Positions 24,583 through 33,877 of a stretch of DNA of 64,000 nt are shown piece after piece. Origin of the DNA: UBA4416 sp964543545 (GTDB lineage Bacteria; Bacteroidota; Bacteroidia; B-17B0; Aurantibacillaceae); the NCBI GenBank assembly GCA_964543545.1, contig CAZIYT010000003.1, positions 496,001 through 560,000 on the forward strand, read 5' to 3'. Position numbers and translations under genes: made by a program. Position 1 is the stretch's first letter, and every line of letters begins with the position of its first letter. The notes under the pieces were generated by a model. It searched no databases. It worked only from the letters and a program-made list of their open reading frames with translations, and had not been told where the DNA came from.

Positions 24583-27500
24583 ATGTCTATTATAGCTAAA
24601 CGAGTTCCGCTTGTTCTTCTGATTTTAATTACCGGTTTGTTAAGGAGCCAGATTTCCCAATACGTCCCGGGCACCACCTGTATCTCCTGCCCTGTGGTTC
24701 CAAAAGGCGGATCCCCTACACCGCAAAACGGAAATGCCACACTGGGCATGAGCTATACCAATACGGCCTGCGGCTTAAATTACACCTCGGGGAGCGTCAA
24801 GCTGGGAAGAAGGGGTACCGTTAACGGAGTGATTCAACCGGCAGCTATTACGATAGCGGGGATTCCGAACTGTGCCACCATCTTAAAAGCATTTTTATAT
24901 GCGGATGCTTCCGGTAATGGCATCGCCATTAACGCTACGGTCCTAAACCCGGCGGCAACGTCCACCAGCTTTCCCATGACGATGATCGGCCAGGATATCG
25001 ATAAATGCTGGTCATCGTTAGGATATATCCGCACACACAGCTACAGGGCCGATATTACAAGTGCTGTTACCGGAAATGGTAATTACTCTGTTTCAGGGCT
25101 TCCTGTGTCAACCAGCACTCCCGGTAATGATGTGGATGGCGCCAGCATCGTTGTTATTTATTCGGATCCTTCACAAAATTATACCGGCAGCATTGTGATT
25201 GCAGACGGCGCCCTGGTTTCGGTATCTACCGTTCTTACCAGAACCGTTACCGGCTTTAGCGCCTGCGCGGCTTCCACCTTTGCCAATGGCTTTATGATCA
25301 TCGGCGATTTGCAGGGAGTAGGAAATACCAATATCAAAATAAACAGCGCGGCAAATAATGTGGTTCAAAACTCGGCCACTGATAACTATTGGAATTTCAT
25401 TCCGGGCGCTTCTCCAGCTGTAACGAGCGGACAGAGCTCTGTTATTTTTGGAGCGGCCAACGTTAGCGGTGATTGTTTTAACGTTGTTGCGGCAGGCTTA
25501 TACTTCCGCACGAATTGCCTCACCTGTACATCCGCGAGTAATTTTTCGGTAAGCGTCGCCACATTGGGCTGCGCCAACTCGGCAACAGCTACTGCAACCG
25601 GCGGCACCATGCCTTATACCTATACCTGGACAGGTACTGCTCAAACGGGATCTGTTGTGACGGGCCTTACGACCGGCCCTCATACGGTGACAGTGGCCGA
25701 TGCCACCGGCTGTAATACAACAACCGCTGTGTTTACCGTATCTGCTACGGCAAGTACCGTAACCGTCGCCGGAAATTTAAACATTTGCAGCGGCGCCACC
25801 ACCACCTTAACAGCCGGCACCGGTTATACATCTTATACCTGGAGTCCCGCCATTGGCTTAAGCACGACCTCGGGAAGCGTTGTAACCGCAAGCCCGGCCT
25901 CTACCACCACCTATGTGGTAACGGGCGCTTCGGGAGCCTGCACGAGTTCAACCAGCGTTGTTCTTAACGTGACTCCTGCCCCTACATTGACGGTGTCTCC
26001 CGATCCCGTCATTTGTTCAGGCACAACTGTTACCTTAACGGCAAACGGCGCCTCTACGTATACCTGGAGCCCGGCTACGGGCCTTAATACAACATCAGGC
26101 AACCAGGTGTCTGCATCGCCTACTATCACTACAAGCTACACGGTGACGGGCGGCTCGGGTACCTGCACCGATTCTAAGGTTATAACCGTAGGCGTTGCTT
26201 CTTCTACTGTAACTGTCTCCGCCAATACGATGATCTGTAGCGGCAGTTCAACGACATTAACGGCAAGTAACTCACCATCCTACACCTGGACCCCGGCTAC
26301 AGGGCTTAATACCACATCAGGAAGCCAGGTTGTTGCCTCTCCTTCCGGAACCACAACCTATACGGTTATGGGTGGCGTAGGAACCTGCACCAGCTCAGCC
26401 GTTGTTACCGTCAGTGTTACCCTAACCCCTACCGTGATCGCTCTATCCAATACCAGCATGTGTACCGGCAGCACCACAACCCTGACCGCATCCGGGGCTA
26501 CCTCTTATTCCTGGAGCCCTGCAACCGGCCTCAGTGCTACAACAGGAAGCGCTGTTGCATCCTCTCCTCTTAATACAACGACCTATACCGTGACGGGAGC
26601 TACAGGTACCTGTACCAACTCTGCGCTTGTAACCATAAGCATCACCACTTCTCCTACGATTAGCGTATCTTCCAACACCTACATTTGCAGTGGCAATTCC
26701 ACGGCATTAGTGGCCGGCGGTGCTCCTTCATACACCTGGAGCCCGGCTACGGGATTAAGCAGTATCAACGGGGCATCTGTTACTTCTTCGCCAACGGTAA
26801 CGACGACCTACACAGTCACCGGAGGTGCCGGAACCTGCACCAATTCGGCAGTTGTGACTATTACCGTGATTACCACGCCTACACTTTCCATTTCCTCCAA
26901 TACCATTATGTGTAGTGGCGCTTCAGTCCCCTTAAGCGTTTCAGGCGCTACCGCGTATGCCTGGAGCCCGGCTGCAGGCCTTAACTCCATCACTGCCGCC
27001 TCAGTGATCGCCTCGCCAGGCTCTACAAGCACCTATAGTGTTACGGGAAGCATCTCAACCTGCACGGCTTCTGCAGCGGTTACCGTAACCGTGATTCCAA
27101 ACCCTGTGCTCTCTGTTTCTTCCAACACTTCTATGTGTGCCGGAAACAGCGTGCCTTTGAGCACTTCCGGGGCAAGCTCATATACCTGGAGCCCGGCTAC
27201 AGGCTTAAGCTCCACCACAGGTACGCAAACAATCGCTTCTCCTTCTGTGACAACCCTCTATACTATTACCGGAAGCAATACCGTGGGGCCTGTTACCTGT
27301 ACCTCGGCGACTACCGTAGAGGTTACCATCATTCCAATCGCAAATCCGGTCATTGATCCGGTAGCAGCGATTTGCGCAGGAGATGGCGTGACGTTAAACG
27401 CAACGGGCGGAGATACGTATAATTGGATGCCTGTTACGGGCCTGGCCAATTCAACGGCTGCTACTACTGCTGCGCATCCATCGTCAACCACTGTATACAC

Positions 27501-28080
27501 GCTCACGGTGACTAAAAGCGGCTTCTGCACCAACACCGCAGTTATAGAAGTGGTTGTGAACCCATTGCCTGTCATTGATGCCGGAAGAGACACCACCGTT
27601 AACATAGATGAGTTCATCACCTTAAACGGCACGGGGAATTCAACGGTAGGATTTTTAGCACCGGTAGGTGGCTCCATGACTTGCAATTTCTGTCCTTCGG
27701 TTGCCGTTAATCCCCAGGAGAACACCTGCTATACCTTAAAAGGCATTACTCCATTCGGATGCGTAAGCTATGATGATGTATGCATTGTTGTCACGAAAAA
27801 CTGGGATGTGTATATCCCGAATTCGTTTACGCCGAATAACGATGATCTGAACGATCTGTTTATTCCTTCAGGATATGGGCTTACCGAAATTACCCTGACC
27901 ATTTTTGACCGCTGGGGCCATCAGATCTTTAAAAGCAATGACACGATGCGGGGCTGGGACGGTAAACTGAAAGGCAAGCTGTGCGAGCAGGGCGTGTACG
28001 TTTATAAAGCGGAAATTAAAACCATATCCGGTAATACCGTTGATAAGGTAGGACATGTTACCTTACTCGGTAAAGACTAA
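24583..28080 (+). CDS. T9SS type B surface protein with SprB and Ig-like repeats
   Basis: 1165-residue secreted protein. A signal peptide is followed by a domain of about 280 residues with paired cysteines (YVPGTTCISCP; YRADITSAV; DGASIVVIYSD) that resembles adhesin-type beta-sandwiches of the DUF3344 kind. One SprB-type repeat follows (ATATGGTMPYTYTWTG ... GPHTVTVADATGC), then eight Ig-like repeats of about 70 residues with the core SYTWSPATGL(S/N)...V.ASP...TTYTVTG..GTCT. The CHU_C type B sorting domain ends the protein (YIPNSFTPNNDDLND, IFDRWG, GWDGK). The repeats closely match those of the 2000-residue protein at 4458, so the two are paralogous in their stalks. It is probably a surface adhesin or gliding-related protein exported by T9SS. 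Confidence 0.9.
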   Translation: MSIIAKRVPLVLLILITGLLRSQISQYVPGTTCISCPVVPKGGSPTPQNGNATLGMSYTNTACGLNYTSGSVKLGRRGTVNGVIQPAAITIAGIPNCATILKAFLYADASGNGIAINATVLNPAATSTSFPMTMIGQDIDKCWSSLGYIRTHSYRADITSAVTGNGNYSVSGLPVSTSTPGNDVDGASIVVIYSDPSQNYTGSIVIADGALVSVSTVLTRTVTGFSACAASTFANGFMIIGDLQGVGNTNIKINSAANNVVQNSATDNYWNFIPGASPAVTSGQSSVIFGAANVSGDCFNVVAAGLYFRTNCLTCTSASNFSVSVATLGCANSATATATGGTMPYTYTWTGTAQTGSVVTGLTTGPHTVTVADATGCNTTTAVFTVSATASTVTVAGNLNICSGATTTLTAGTGYTSYTWSPAIGLSTTSGSVVTASPASTTTYVVTGASGACTSSTSVVLNVTPAPTLTVSPDPVICSGTTVTLTANGASTYTWSPATGLNTTSGNQVSASPTITTSYTVTGGSGTCTDSKVITVGVASSTVTVSANTMICSGSSTTLTASNSPSYTWTPATGLNTTSGSQVVASPSGTTTYTVMGGVGTCTSSAVVTVSVTLTPTVIALSNTSMCTGSTTTLTASGATSYSWSPATGLSATTGSAVASSPLNTTTYTVTGATGTCTNSALVTISITTSPTISVSSNTYICSGNSTALVAGGAPSYTWSPATGLSSINGASVTSSPTVTTTYTVTGGAGTCTNSAVVTITVITTPTLSISSNTIMCSGASVPLSVSGATAYAWSPAAGLNSITAASVIASPGSTSTYSVTGSISTCTASAAVTVTVIPNPVLSVSSNTSMCAGNSVPLSTSGASSYTWSPATGLSSTTGTQTIASPSVTTLYTITGSNTVGPVTCTSATTVEVTIIPIANPVIDPVAAICAGDGVTLNATGGDTYNWMPVTGLANSTAATTAAHPSSTTVYTLTVTKSGFCTNTAVIEVVVNPLPVIDAGRDTTVNIDEFITLNGTGNSTVGFLAPVGGSMTCNFCPSVAVNPQENTCYTLKGITPFGCVSYDDVCIVVTKNWDVYIPNSFTPNNDDLNDLFIPSGYGLTEITLTIFDRWGHQIFKSNDTMRGWDGKLKGKLCEQGVYVYKAEIKTISGNTVDKVGHVTLLGKD

Positions 28081-28149
28081 AGACTATAGATGGTACGATC
28101 ATCTGGATTCATTGTCTGAGCAACATGGTATTTCATGTACCAAATTCCA

Positions 28150-28183
28150 AAAGCGCCTTTAAGAAATTTCTTAAAGGCGCTTT
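28150..28183. terminator. Bidirectional terminator (perfect palindrome)
   Basis: 34-nt perfect palindrome AAAGCGCCTTTAAGAAA followed by its reverse complement. It lies between the convergent CHU_C gene (+) and the 99-residue gene (-). The right side runs into TTTGTTTT. Confidence 0.85.
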
Positions 28184-28214
28184 GTTTTCCCGGAGGCGTT
28201 GAAGCAACAAAAGC

Positions 28215-28514
28215 CTAATCTGCATAGGCTACGAGGCCACTGTTGTCTTGATCCGCAAGGTCCAGCAGGTTCAATAACTTTTGTACATCTGTAAACGACC
28301 GGAGCTGACGCTGCCTGATTACAGAGCGCATCTGTGCAATCACTGCCCTGCTCCATCTGAAATCCGTGTAATACTCAAAGCGCCCGTCAATGACCTCTCT
28401 TCTTTTTAGCCTGTCGAATACATCATGCCCTATATGTCCTGCCAATACCAGTCCTGCTCTTTCCGGATTATTGGAATGAGCCTGATCGTCGGCAATGAGG
28501 TAAAAATCCAGCAC
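28215..28514 (-). CDS. Small protein, unknown function
   Basis: 99-residue protein starting at GTG (28514); no ATG is available. No signal peptide is visible despite the hydrophobic start (VLDFYLIADDQAHSNNPERAG). The sequence is rich in charged residues (FDRLKRREVIDGRFEYYTD, RSVIRQRQLRSFTDVQKLL) and probably helical. It follows the cysteine-rich T9SS gene on the same strand by 15 nt and ends before a shared terminator. I do not recognise the family. Its regular codon use and placement suggest a real gene, but the non-ATG start lowers confidence. Confidence 0.55.
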   Translation of the reverse strand: MLDFYLIADDQAHSNNPERAGLVLAGHIGHDVFDRLKRREVIDGRFEYYTDFRWSRAVIAQMRSVIRQRQLRSFTDVQKLLNLLDLADQDNSGLVAYAD

Positions 28515-28529
28515 AGTCGTTAATTGAAA

Positions 28530-31028
28530 TCAGTTAGTCCTCACCATGATTTTTTTCTCTGCCAGCTTTTCGCCGGGCGCATACAGGGACACGGAGTAAA
28601 CACCTTTTAATTCTTCTTTTAAGGGTACGCTGTACTCAGCAGCTTCGGGATGCACCCGGATCGTTTCTGCCTGCACCAGGCTTCCGAGCACGTCATGTAC
28701 ATACAGCTGCAGCGGTTGAGCAGCTGAGGCATTCAGTAAAATCCGGATGATTCCCGTTCCGTCATTCGTGAGCGTGATGTGGCGATTGGTATGGCATGCC
28801 GGAACAGAAATAATTTCAGACCGTCCCGAACGCTGATCCTGGTCGGTTTGCTGCAGGCGGAAATAATTGATCTCCCCAAGCGATTCGGCTTTAAAGCGGT
28901 AACATTGTGTTTGCCCGGAATTGCCTTGCCCTTTTTGCAAGCTGATGGTTTTAAATCCGATACCATCTACCGATTGCTCAAGGATAAACTGACCGTTGTT
29001 CTTTTCTGAGGCGGTGCACCATTCCACCGCAATGGCATCCTGGTCGCAACCCGCCTTGAAACTGACAAGCTCTACGGGCAATAAGGAAGAGCAAGGATCG
29101 AGGTCGGCACTGGTTACGGTGATGCATACCGATCTCCTACAGCTGATACATTGTGCAGGAGCTGTAGGCGGTACTGCCGTGATCACATAAGATCCGGGAT
29201 CTATTACCGGCGTTGTTCCTGTAGCACCACTGGCAACGGTTTCCAAAAAGCCATTCGGCCCGACAATCTCAAGCTGCGCATCACCGCTAAAGCCAACCGG
29301 GCTGGAACAATAATCGACAAGCCCTGTGAATACGGGCACGCCGCTGCTGCAGGTAATGTAATTGCCGGCGCCGGAGCTTACCGTATCGGGCACGGCAATA
29401 GGTGCAAAGAACGGCCCGTTGAAATAATGGCTGCAACTGGTAGCTCCGTAATAGGTCCATGATTCGCCGAGTGTATTAGTAGCTAATCCGTAGAATCCTC
29501 TTCCAAACTGCACCGGCAAACTGCCCGTCAGAAAACTATAGCCGTTGCAGCCGGCATTAAGCTCGGAAGAAGCACCACAGCTCACAATCCGGTTTGCAGA
29601 ATAGCGCCAGCCAATGGCTGCTGTTTTTCCGGCGGTTGTTACTTTCGTCATGCCTACGGATTGCGGTGTTGTGCCTTTAAAGTATTGCAGGTTGATTCCT
29701 GTTGCTGAAGGGGCCTCCCAATCGGCGATACACTCGTAAACCGCCGTGTAAAAATTTGTATTCGTTCTCCAGTCGATGCATTGCTTGTCGCCTCCTTCGG
29801 CATTGCACAGGTCGTAATTGGTGGCAAATGTAGAGCCGGAAAGGTTTTGCGAGGCAAAGGCCGCCGTTTGCGACGTGAGGATCTCCACTCCCCGTTCGGC
29901 CTGGTTGACGCTTCTTTTCACGGTTGAAAAAGCTATCGAAGTACTGGTCAATGAACTGCTCCCGATGCCATCATCGTTGGCATCGGCACCATAGCCGCAC
30001 ATATTGCTGAAAGAAATGCCGCAGGGAATCAGCTCATCGCCGGAAGTAAACACCGGGTAATCGATGGCCAGGTACCTGCCGGGATTTATGGCTGAAATGC
30101 CCGATGTGCAGGAAGCAGTTTGTGCGTAACGGATGCGGTAACGAAAGGCCGAAGAGAAATAGGCGCCGTTCACCATAATGCCCGAAGCCGCACTGGAACC
30201 CGTGGCTGCCGTGTAAAAATTGCCGGGCGATGAAGACGATCTGAATACCGTGAGGCATACCCTCGACCATCTGCCATCACTCATCCACAGGGTATTGGTG
30301 TTGTTATTGGTACACATATCACTATTGGTGCTACTAAGGTTCATCGTCAGGATCTGCGTCCAGCTGGTTCCATTTGTTGAAAAATCGAGGTAAGCAACAT
30401 TGCCTGTGCAGGATGCCCAGGAATTGCTTTGCCCGCAGCCCGTTTCGGAAGGATTGAGCCAGAACTGGATCTTAAAGCCGTCTACGGTAGAGAGGTTATA
30501 TGTCGGAGAAACGAGCGTGGGATTATTTTGCCCGCGCAGAACAGCATAACTTAAATTCTGACTGACATTGGGCCGGCCGTCGAAGTTGGCGCCCAGCTTA
30601 CCGTTTGCGCCACCGGATCCGACAGCTACGCTGTTCCCCAGGTTCCCAATGCAAAAGCCATTGGTTCCCGTACAGCTTCCGGAGCAATTCGGCTGAATCA
30701 AGCCGGCTTTGGCGCCATAGGTATCAGCCGCAGGAAGCGCACCTGCTGTGGAGGCCGTAGGTGCTCCTGCAAAAGACCAGCCGCTTGGAAGACCTGTTGT
30801 TGCAAACGTTGTTGTACCGGTAAAATCGTAGGCGTCCCTGATACCGGCTGTTGTTTCAAATGCGGTGGGCTGTGAGCAGGGACTGGCGCAGCCTGCATCA
30901 TGAGGAATATCCTGCGGACAATTAAAATTCGTTTCGCCGGCATCGGCCGTTCCATTACCGCAATCAGGACACTGGGAAAAGCAATTTATAGTCAGGGCTA
31001 CAAAAAACAGGATACAGAGAATTCTCAT
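28530..31028 (-). CDS. Cysteine-rich T9SS type A secreted protein
   Basis: 832-residue secreted protein. The signal peptide ends near INCFSQ. The mature N-terminus begins with a cysteine cluster (CPDCGNGTADAGETNFNCP), and cysteines recur through the first 660 residues (for example PNCSGSCTGTNGFC, ETGCGQSNSWASCTG, CISCRRSVCITV), probably forming many disulfides. One segment has lectin/LamG-like strands (PTYNLSTVDGFKIQFWLNPS, VAYLDFSTNGTSW). A fibronectin-like segment begins LPVELVSFKAGCDQDAIAVE. The C-terminus (LQLYVHDVLGSLV ... LKGVYSVSLYAPGEKLAEKK) is a type A sorting domain. No catalytic motif was recognised. It probably works at or beyond the cell surface. Confidence 0.82.
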   Translation of the reverse strand: MRILCILFFVALTINCFSQCPDCGNGTADAGETNFNCPQDIPHDAGCASPCSQPTAFETTAGIRDAYDFTGTTTFATTGLPSGWSFAGAPTASTAGALPAADTYGAKAGLIQPNCSGSCTGTNGFCIGNLGNSVAVGSGGANGKLGANFDGRPNVSQNLSYAVLRGQNNPTLVSPTYNLSTVDGFKIQFWLNPSETGCGQSNSWASCTGNVAYLDFSTNGTSWTQILTMNLSSTNSDMCTNNNTNTLWMSDGRWSRVCLTVFRSSSSPGNFYTAATGSSAASGIMVNGAYFSSAFRYRIRYAQTASCTSGISAINPGRYLAIDYPVFTSGDELIPCGISFSNMCGYGADANDDGIGSSSLTSTSIAFSTVKRSVNQAERGVEILTSQTAAFASQNLSGSTFATNYDLCNAEGGDKQCIDWRTNTNFYTAVYECIADWEAPSATGINLQYFKGTTPQSVGMTKVTTAGKTAAIGWRYSANRIVSCGASSELNAGCNGYSFLTGSLPVQFGRGFYGLATNTLGESWTYYGATSCSHYFNGPFFAPIAVPDTVSSGAGNYITCSSGVPVFTGLVDYCSSPVGFSGDAQLEIVGPNGFLETVASGATGTTPVIDPGSYVITAVPPTAPAQCISCRRSVCITVTSADLDPCSSLLPVELVSFKAGCDQDAIAVEWCTASEKNNGQFILEQSVDGIGFKTISLQKGQGNSGQTQCYRFKAESLGEINYFRLQQTDQDQRSGRSEIISVPACHTNRHITLTNDGTGIIRILLNASAAQPLQLYVHDVLGSLVQAETIRVHPEAAEYSVPLKEELKGVYSVSLYAPGEKLAEKKIMVRTN

Positions 31029-31076
31029 AACATAAGGGTTCCATTCTCACCTCAATATGAAAATAAATATTTGAAT

Positions 31077-31102
31077 AAAAAAGCCGGGAATCCCGGTTTT
31101 TA
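31077..31102 (-). terminator. Short hairpin terminator
   Basis: CCGGG-AAT-CCCGG stem with A-run and T-run flanks, downstream of the leftward 245-residue gene (ends 31135) and before the next leftward gene. It looks suitable as a terminator on the minus strand. Confidence 0.65.
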
Positions 31103-31134
31103 TCAGAATAGTACTGTACCATCCTCCTGTTGAA

Positions 31135-31872
31135 TTAATCCTTATACCATTTGGCAATGTCGATCACCAATCCCAGGGAAGCAAAATCGGGTGTACGGCG
31201 GATGCTTTGCCCGCCCAGGTTGAGCGTGACGCCATATTGCGCCTGCACCTTAATGAACTTATAACCGCCGCGTACGGTAATCGCCGGCTCTGCAAACACG
31301 AAGAGCGGATCTGTGAGGCGGTTGTTGTTGAGGTAATCATCCTTCAACTGATCGTTGGTATAATTGCTCTGGCTGAAATTACTGTACTTCACGAAAGAGA
31401 ATTTCGGCGTCAATGCCACATCAAAATATTTGGAGCGGTAGCCAAGGTTGGACTGCACAAATCCTTTGGCAGCATTGGCGTTGAAGCTGGCCATATAAGG
31501 AGCCGGAGAATTGGTATTAAACTGTTCCTGCTTATGCACCTTTCCTAAACCGCCACCCACGTAGGTTTCCATCACCAGGTTGTTATCCTCCGAGTTGAGC
31601 AGGTAACCGATACCCACTTCCCCCATACCTCCGTTGTGCCTGTAGTTATTATCGCCTTCGTAGTTTTTATAATAGCCATTGGCCATGATCCCGATGTGAT
31701 CGGTAACTGCCACAGCAGCTTGTAAGTCGTTTTGTGTGACGTTGATCTTGATCTCGCCGCGTTCTTTTAATAAAGGCGCATTGACGGCATTGGTCGTATA
31801 CATGGTGGTCGTACAGGAACTCAGGGCTGCAATTCCAACAGCAACTGCACAGAGGCTAATAATCGTTTTCAT
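31135..31872 (-). CDS. Lipoprotein with beta-barrel-like body, unknown function
   Basis: 245-residue predicted lipoprotein (signal peptide with lipobox LSSC, Cys20). The body alternates hydrophobic and polar residues in short strands (GEIKINVTQNDLQAAVAV, GEVGIGYLL, VMETYVGGGLG, KFSFVKYSNFSQ, AEPAITVRGGYKFIKVQAQ), which suggests an 8- to 12-stranded outer-membrane barrel or similar sheet. No named family is recognised. It has its own upstream region and a short terminator. Bacteroidota genomes carry many such envelope proteins; no functional clue comes from the neighbours. Confidence 0.7.
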   Translation of the reverse strand: MKTIISLCAVAVGIAALSSCTTTMYTTNAVNAPLLKERGEIKINVTQNDLQAAVAVTDHIGIMANGYYKNYEGDNNYRHNGGMGEVGIGYLLNSEDNNLVMETYVGGGLGKVHKQEQFNTNSPAPYMASFNANAAKGFVQSNLGYRSKYFDVALTPKFSFVKYSNFSQSNYTNDQLKDDYLNNNRLTDPLFVFAEPAITVRGGYKFIKVQAQYGVTLNLGGQSIRRTPDFASLGLVIDIAKWYKD

Positions 31873-32003
31873 AAGAATGGTTTTAGCACTCAGGGTGCGA
31901 ACCCCATGCCATCCACTCTTTTAACAGAAAAAGCCTCTATTTTTGTTAAATCTGTTAAGCCATTCCCAGAGGATGTAGACTATTTTCTACTGTTCCGAAA
32001 GCC

Positions 32004-32963
32004 TTACATAACAACATGCTCCACGGATTCCCTGATAAAGTCATTCGTCACTTCCTCATCATTCGGGAAAGTAAGGATCATATAGACAGAGCGCTCGCTG
32101 GTATTCGATACGGGAAGGTAGGTATTGGGCGCGCTAACGTATACCGAGCCTTCAGGCGAGGATGGAGCAATGCTCAGCTCGATCAGCTCGGAACCGGTAT
32201 GGCGGCTCTTGATTTTTTTCATCCAGTCGATCTTGGCTATCTTTTCTTTTTTGATCGTTCCGCTGTAAATCTCCGTGACATCCACGAGGATCATATCATA
32301 ATCTCCATTCAGCAACATCCAGTTGTCTTCATAATCGTTCGTTTGCTTTGACAATGGGCGGATCAGGCGTTGCTCGACATCGCGGCCATCTTCTTTTACA
32401 GTTTCATACAGTTTTTCATCGTATTTTTCGTAGTAGGGTAAGGTCATCGTCGCTTCACCTTTGGTATCTAATGCGCCCAGCACATAGCTTTTTTCAGGGA
32501 TCTGCATGGTAGAGGAAGTTGTAAAAGGCATTAAGGCTTCCTGATCCGACAAGCCGCCTTTGGTATAGATGAGGTACTCAAGGGTATCGGCTGTAGGATT
32601 ATAGAAATGGATCTTTGGAACTGTATCGGCAACCGCCAGCTCTTCTATAGAAGATTCACCGGATTTTTTGTCTGTGGCGAGTAATAAATAAGCACTCACT
32701 CCACCGAAGATAAAGGCCCAGAAAATAATAGGGATATAAAAAAAGTGATGCCTGTTTTGGGGAATGGGATTCCCTTTATCATCTTTTCCGCCAAAGGTCC
32801 CGATCCCCAAAAACAAACACACAATAGCCGTGTAAAATAATGTCCAGCCCATGAAGCCGGGATTTCCGATACGGGTGTCCTTGAACCAGAACGAGACGAT
32901 CCATCCCGAAATAAATAATACAATGGGAACCACTATTCCCAATCCTCTGAAGATAATAACCAT
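32004..32963 (-). CDS. Membrane protein with extracytoplasmic domain, unknown
   Basis: 319-residue protein. Three membrane segments lie near the N-terminus: GLGIVVPIVLFISGWIVSFW, FMGWTLFYTAIVCLFLGIG and FYIPIIFWAFIFGGVSAYLL. The remaining 210 residues are soluble, acidic and beta-rich (IHFYNPTADTLEYLIYTKGG, SYVLGALDTKGEATMTL, DYDMILVDVTEIYSG). The soluble part ends in NDFIRESVEHVVM without a sorting signal. I do not recognise a family. It starts at ATG 32963; the neighbours are a lipoprotein gene and a two-component pair, and it may be a single-gene unit. Confidence 0.7.
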   Translation of the reverse strand: MVIIFRGLGIVVPIVLFISGWIVSFWFKDTRIGNPGFMGWTLFYTAIVCLFLGIGTFGGKDDKGNPIPQNRHHFFYIPIIFWAFIFGGVSAYLLLATDKKSGESSIEELAVADTVPKIHFYNPTADTLEYLIYTKGGLSDQEALMPFTTSSTMQIPEKSYVLGALDTKGEATMTLPYYEKYDEKLYETVKEDGRDVEQRLIRPLSKQTNDYEDNWMLLNGDYDMILVDVTEIYSGTIKKEKIAKIDWMKKIKSRHTGSELIELSIAPSSPEGSVYVSAPNTYLPVSNTSERSVYMILTFPNDEEVTNDFIRESVEHVVM

Positions 32964-33121
32964 GATGTTTTGCTTTTATAAACTAATACGCTCTTAATTC
33001 CGGATGCATAGGAGCTTCCCGGCATAAATGTACACCATTTGCTTTCCGGTATTTTGTTCAATACATATGCGTGGGGCTGTAGTGAATATTAGTCCTTCTC
33101 CGGCGAATATTCGTAACCAGG

Positions 33122-33868
33122 CTACAGGGCCTGAATCAGGCTCATCATGAGCTCCTTCTTACGGGCGGAAACAGGAACGATGGATTCGTCTTTCATCACA
33201 ATATGGCTCTCGGCTTTTGCAAAGCAAAACATCTGCTCGATGTTGACGAGGTGCGACTGGTGCGGCCTCACAAAACCACTGGGAGCCAGCATTTCATCAA
33301 ATTCCTTAAGCAGGCGCGATACCATGATCTTCTTGCCGTCGTTCAGGTAAACAGTGGTATAGCTCCCGTCGGATTCGAAGCGGATGATATCGCTCGCATA
33401 GATCGCATAGATCCGGTCCAGTGTTTTCAACACGACTTTTTTCCGGCTCCTGGACTGATCGTTGATATTGTATAAGAGGGTCTGCAGTTTTACATTAAAC
33501 TCTTCCCCGCTGATGGCCTGCTCTACTTTTTTAACGGCCGTCACAAAATCCAGTGGGGAAACAGGTTTGAGAAGGTAATCGAGGGCACTGAACTTAAAGG
33601 CTGCAATGGCAAACTCCTGGTGCGCTGTAATAAAGATCACTTTGAAGTCGATCGTTTTGAAGCGCTTCAGCAGGTCGAAGCCGGTTCCGTCCTTCATCTC
33701 CACATCCAGGAAAACCAGGTCGGGAGGATTGTTTAACAACAACTGATAACCCGACTCTACCGAATAAGCCGTTCCGATAACCTGCACAGGTACGTCACAC
33801 AACTTCAGCAAACTGGTCGTAAGCTCAATGCTTCCTGCCTCATCGTCTATGATTACTGCTTTTATCAT
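33122..33868 (-). CDS. LytTR-family response regulator
   Basis: 248-residue response regulator. The receiver domain (1-120) has the acidic pair Asp8/Asp9, phospho-acceptor Asp55 (VFLDVEMKDGTGF), Thr81 and Lys101 (YLLKPVSPLDF). The C-terminal LytTR DNA-binding domain (about 140-245) contains DIIRFESDGSYTTVYL, FVRPHQSHLVN and the usual terminal basic segment. LytTR regulators typically bind paired short direct repeats upstream of target promoters. The gene lies 9 nt after its cognate sensor kinase. The targets are unknown; they could include the surface-protein genes nearby, but that is inference. Confidence 0.93.
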   Translation of the reverse strand: MIKAVIIDDEAGSIELTTSLLKLCDVPVQVIGTAYSVESGYQLLLNNPPDLVFLDVEMKDGTGFDLLKRFKTIDFKVIFITAHQEFAIAAFKFSALDYLLKPVSPLDFVTAVKKVEQAISGEEFNVKLQTLLYNINDQSRSRKKVVLKTLDRIYAIYASDIIRFESDGSYTTVYLNDGKKIMVSRLLKEFDEMLAPSGFVRPHQSHLVNIEQMFCFAKAESHIVMKDESIVPVSARKKELMMSLIQAL

Positions 33869-33877
33869 GTTCTAAAT

